Of a stretch of DNA of 64,000 nt, positions 62,601-64,000 are shown piece after piece (the first letter of the stretch is position 1; each line of letters starts with the position of its first letter). This DNA comes from Tenacibaculum sp. 190130A14a (lineage in GTDB: Bacteria; Bacteroidota; Bacteroidia; Flavobacteriales; Flavobacteriaceae), in NCBI RefSeq assembly GCF_964048965.1, contig NZ_OZ040189.1:2480001-2544000 (forward strand), read 5' to 3'. The notes beneath the pieces were generated by a model. It saw only the letters and a list, made by a program, of their open reading frames with translations, was not told the DNA's origin and did no database searches. A program made the position numbers and the translations under genes.

Positions 62601-63204
62601 AAGCATTCACTCCTCCCGCCAATAAAGGTGAATTAAAAAATAAAGCCGTTAAAAAATAGAGTCCGTAAATCCCTATAGCACTTACATAAGTCGCGATATT
62701 GTTTTGAGTTAACAAAGCCACCGAACTTACAATAGCGGTTACTATAAAAATATTCGGTACAGCAAATAACAGCCATGTATTTAGATAGGAAAACGCATTG
62801 AATTCTAACAATCTACTAGCATCTATAGCTGGATTTTGAGTTCCTAAATACCAGCCTATAAAACAGGCACTAAATGTGAGTAATGAAAATAGATACACGC
62901 CTAAAAATCGACTCACAAAAAATTGTGCTTTACCTAAAGAGCTGGTAAATACCAATGCATCGGTTTTATGGTGTTTGTCTCTTAAGAATCCGCTAATGGC
63001 AAAAAACATCACGATAAAGACACTTCCTAAGCTTAGTAAGCCTACATCGTAATTGATTTCATAACTAGAGTTAAAAGCTACTTTGTTAGAAAATCCTTGT
63101 GATCCTAGGGTATATCCTAAAAACCCAAAGAGAATACTAAATGCAATAAGTGCTTTTTGTTTTAATTGATATTGTATTTCAAATTTTAATAAGTGGAATA
63201 GCAT
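59650..63204 (-). CDS. ABC-2 permease fused to M1 aminopeptidase
   Basis: 1184-aa membrane protein in two parts. Residues 1 to about 590 form two ABC-2 type permease halves, some twelve helices, with the late helix SLLGILFLSSASAVYYNS. From about 600 comes an M1 (gluzincin) peptidase: a beta-rich start, then the zinc site HEVAHQYWGHV (near 922) with the third ligand in GLITEGLAKYTEAV about 20 residues later. The usual GAMEN exopeptidase motif is not obvious, with RFGGIALPG at that place. The ATP-binding gene ends 12 bases upstream, so the pair is one exporter or sensor. Substrate unknown. Confidence 0.88.
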   Translation of the reverse strand: MLFHLLKFEIQYQLKQKALIAFSILFGFLGYTLGSQGFSNKVAFNSSYEINYDVGLLSLGSVFIVMFFAISGFLRDKHHKTDALVFTSSLGKAQFFVSRFLGVYLFSLLTFSACFIGWYLGTQNPAIDASRLLEFNAFSYLNTWLLFAVPNIFIVTAIVSSVALLTQNNIATYVSAIGIYGLYFLTALFFNSPLLAGGVNASAETMQMAAIGDPFGLSAFLEQTQFWTRAEKNTQQLTLSGYFLANRLFWLGFTSILLFVSYTFFSYRISERKKKSRTVNTEKETALVPYHIIKTPQYAFKHSWKSFVSQLKMELNAVRKSLPFLAIIGMWIVIVFTEIYSRINQGGTYNESLYPTTSLLVWLIKDPLPYISILAVVFYGGELIWREKETKFDGILYGTPTPTSVFFLAKTVALILLPCLLISISILIAIGFQIQLGYDFLDFTTYASLFYFSGIGILFYILLSVFMQSVFPNKYFGMTAVGVFILLFNTSILGIENPLFRIGALPRVEHTLMNGFSDAAKEFHYYAITWLSLAVILTLLAYKLWQRNNAFSFKNHWINLQKPWKKWQLIALSLLGILFLSSASAVYYNSQVIGDFETREAALDKREAYERMYKQYDTPRQLIPVDMKTEIHLFPEEEAYTVKVNFVLENRGAIAVENLLITEVIPTSKMQLEKGRLKKDDTIHEVKLFEFETPIQPKECINYSYEIQYTKKGFVQNNNFVKNGTFLMRNNFDPILGYSTSYEIQNAYERSQRNLPKRATELESDNHFHSEDEGYIKIPIETVISTSKEQTAIAPGDLVKQWKEGERNYYQYKIAGNAIPFLAYFSAAYTTTQEEYKGIAIEQYYHQNHEYNIELISESTRQTIDYCQQYFGKFPYNHVRIAEVPGHWRFGGIALPGTIAMVADNLHLIDVSENPDFNLVAKRTIHEVAHQYWGHVLTPKNVDGGGLITEGLAKYTEAVVLEKMYGKKALWQLSKTANQRYFSGRSYATQAENSLYIEQGQSHLLYGKSLISLLALKDLVGEEKMNQAIKNVVDKFKELDEPQVLSTDLLDEFYQITPKEYHHLIDDWFQKIIRYDLKISSYTTEKVADASYQTRIKVQAKRFKTLADSSKKEIGINEPITIGLFDTQVQSANKEEVLYLQSHSIKANEAEIIIKTIKKPRFIAIDPYGSRPEKDRSDNIKEVE

Positions 63205-63215
63205 AGCGAAGAGTT

Positions 63216-64000
63216 TTAAGAGGAAACTTGTTGTAATTTTTTGAAGTACACACTTTCTAAATCGGGCGTATACGGTTTGAATTCACCATTTAAAGGTGTT
63301 TCTGAATAGACTTGAATTTGTGTTTTTCCTGAGACCAATCGAGTACTAAGTACATGAAATCTTTCTTGGTACACCGATAGTTCTTCTTTCGCAATGGTTT
63401 TAATCCATGTTTTCCCTTCTAAACCATAGGTAAGTTCCATTGGGTTTCCTTGCGTTATTATTTTTCCTTGCTGAAGTATGGCCATGTTTTGACATAAATC
63501 ACGGACATCTTCTACAATATGAGTGGATAGAATGACAATTACGTTCTCTCCTATTTCGCTCAATAGGTTTAAAAATCGATTGCGTTCTTCAGGGTCTAAT
63601 CCGGCTGTAGGCTCATCAACAATAATCAACTGTGGATTTCCTAACAATGCTTGTGCAATACCAAAACGTTGTCGCATTCCTCCAGAAAAGGTATGCACCG
63701 ACTTTTTTCTATGTTGATACAGGTTGGTTTGTTGTAACAAAGCAGTTACCTGCTCTTTTCTTGCTGAAGTATTCGTGATTCCTTTTAAAACCGCCAAATG
63801 ATTCAATAAGTCTTGAGCACTTATTTTCGGATACACTCCAAATTCTTGTGGTAAATAACCCAATTGACTTCTCAAAAACTGCGGGTTTTGAACAATGTCT
63901 ACCTCATTAAAAAATATGCTTCCTGAAGTAGGTTCTTGTAAGGTAGCAATGGTTCGCATTAAAGATGATTTTCCTGCGCCATTCGGTCCTAGTAATCCGA
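63216..64000 (-). CDS. ABC transporter ATP-binding protein, partial (N-terminus beyond the window)
   Basis: The reading frame runs through the right edge; the first visible residues are GLLGPNGAGKSSLMRTI (Walker A). Then come the Q-loop (YLPQEFGVYPK), signature FSGGMRQRFGIAQAL, Walker B LIIVDEPTAGLDPEE and the switch His in STHIVED. C-terminal extension after residue 190 is typical of ABC-2 exporters. It lies just upstream of the permease-peptidase gene and would power it. Confidence 0.92.
   Translation of the reverse strand, partial: GLLGPNGAGKSSLMRTIATLQEPTSGSIFFNEVDIVQNPQFLRSQLGYLPQEFGVYPKISAQDLLNHLAVLKGITNTSARKEQVTALLQQTNLYQHRKKSVHTFSGGMRQRFGIAQALLGNPQLIIVDEPTAGLDPEERNRFLNLLSEIGENVIVILSTHIVEDVRDLCQNMAILQQGKIITQGNPMELTYGLEGKTWIKTIAKEELSVYQERFHVLSTRLVSGKTQIQVYSETPLNGEFKPYTPDLESVYFKKLQQVSS

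Overview
The window reads as a chromosomal segment of a marine-type member of the Flavobacteriaceae (Bacteroidota), probably near Tenacibaculum or a relative; the genus is a guess. The grounds are a low G+C content, promoters of the Bacteroidota form (TTG, about 19-23 bases, TAnnTTTG), few Shine-Dalgarno sequences, many short lipoproteins whose lipobox is followed by acidic or serine-rich residues, and families typical of the group (DUF4856, imelysin, HTTM, YHYH, CCC-motif, NamZ/DUF1343, TPR regulators). I saw no tRNA, rRNA, CRISPR array, complete insertion sequence or prophage.

Layout. 1-1.3 kb: the start of a secreted TPR protein, cut by the window edge, and a small acidic protein. 1.5-11.2 kb (minus strand): a seven-gene iron uptake block, DUF4856 lipoprotein, imelysin, HTTM protein, TonB-dependent receptor and a complete Fe(3+) ABC transporter. 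11.3-14.6 kb: 5'-nucleotidase-like lipoprotein, HEFGH metalloprotease, HMG-CoA lyase. 14.7-18.3 kb: an ECF sigma factor with a likely anti-sigma protein and cell-surface beta-repeat proteins. 18.4-26.5 kb: valS, a DUF1573 protein, a PDZ aspartyl protease, an aminotransferase, murB and a metalloprotease lipoprotein. 26.7-30 kb: a tight operon of sulfatase, YHYH protein, YwqK-like protein and SCO protein. 30-35 kb: aqpZ, a small membrane protein, a glycosyltransferase, a second sigma factor, an atypical NRAMP-like transporter and lipA. The lipA-to-cystathionine-synthase gap has a sigma54-like promoter aimed at a terminator, a possible small RNA. 35.2-44.3 kb: cystathionine beta-synthase-like enzyme, FtsX/LolE permease, GNAT, NamZ, a TetR regulator with two palindromic operators, and a universal-stress operon with an eRF1/Dom34-like protein behind a CRP/FNR-type site. 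44.4-50 kb: a GlcG/HbpS protein, a frameshifted AraC regulator, a second CysK paralogue, a prolyl oligopeptidase and small proteins.

50-51.7 kb is a repeat-rich boundary. 51.8-58.7 kb is a five-gene same-strand defence operon: AbiV-like protein, a Septu-like pair (PtuA-like ATPase and PtuB-like HNH nuclease), and McrB plus McrC. All five are tightly spaced or overlapping, so they are likely one transcript. This is the most striking accessory part of the window. 58.8-64 kb returns to ordinary genes: a two-domain VOC protein, an ABC permease fused to an M1 aminopeptidase, and its ATP-binding subunit, cut by the right edge.
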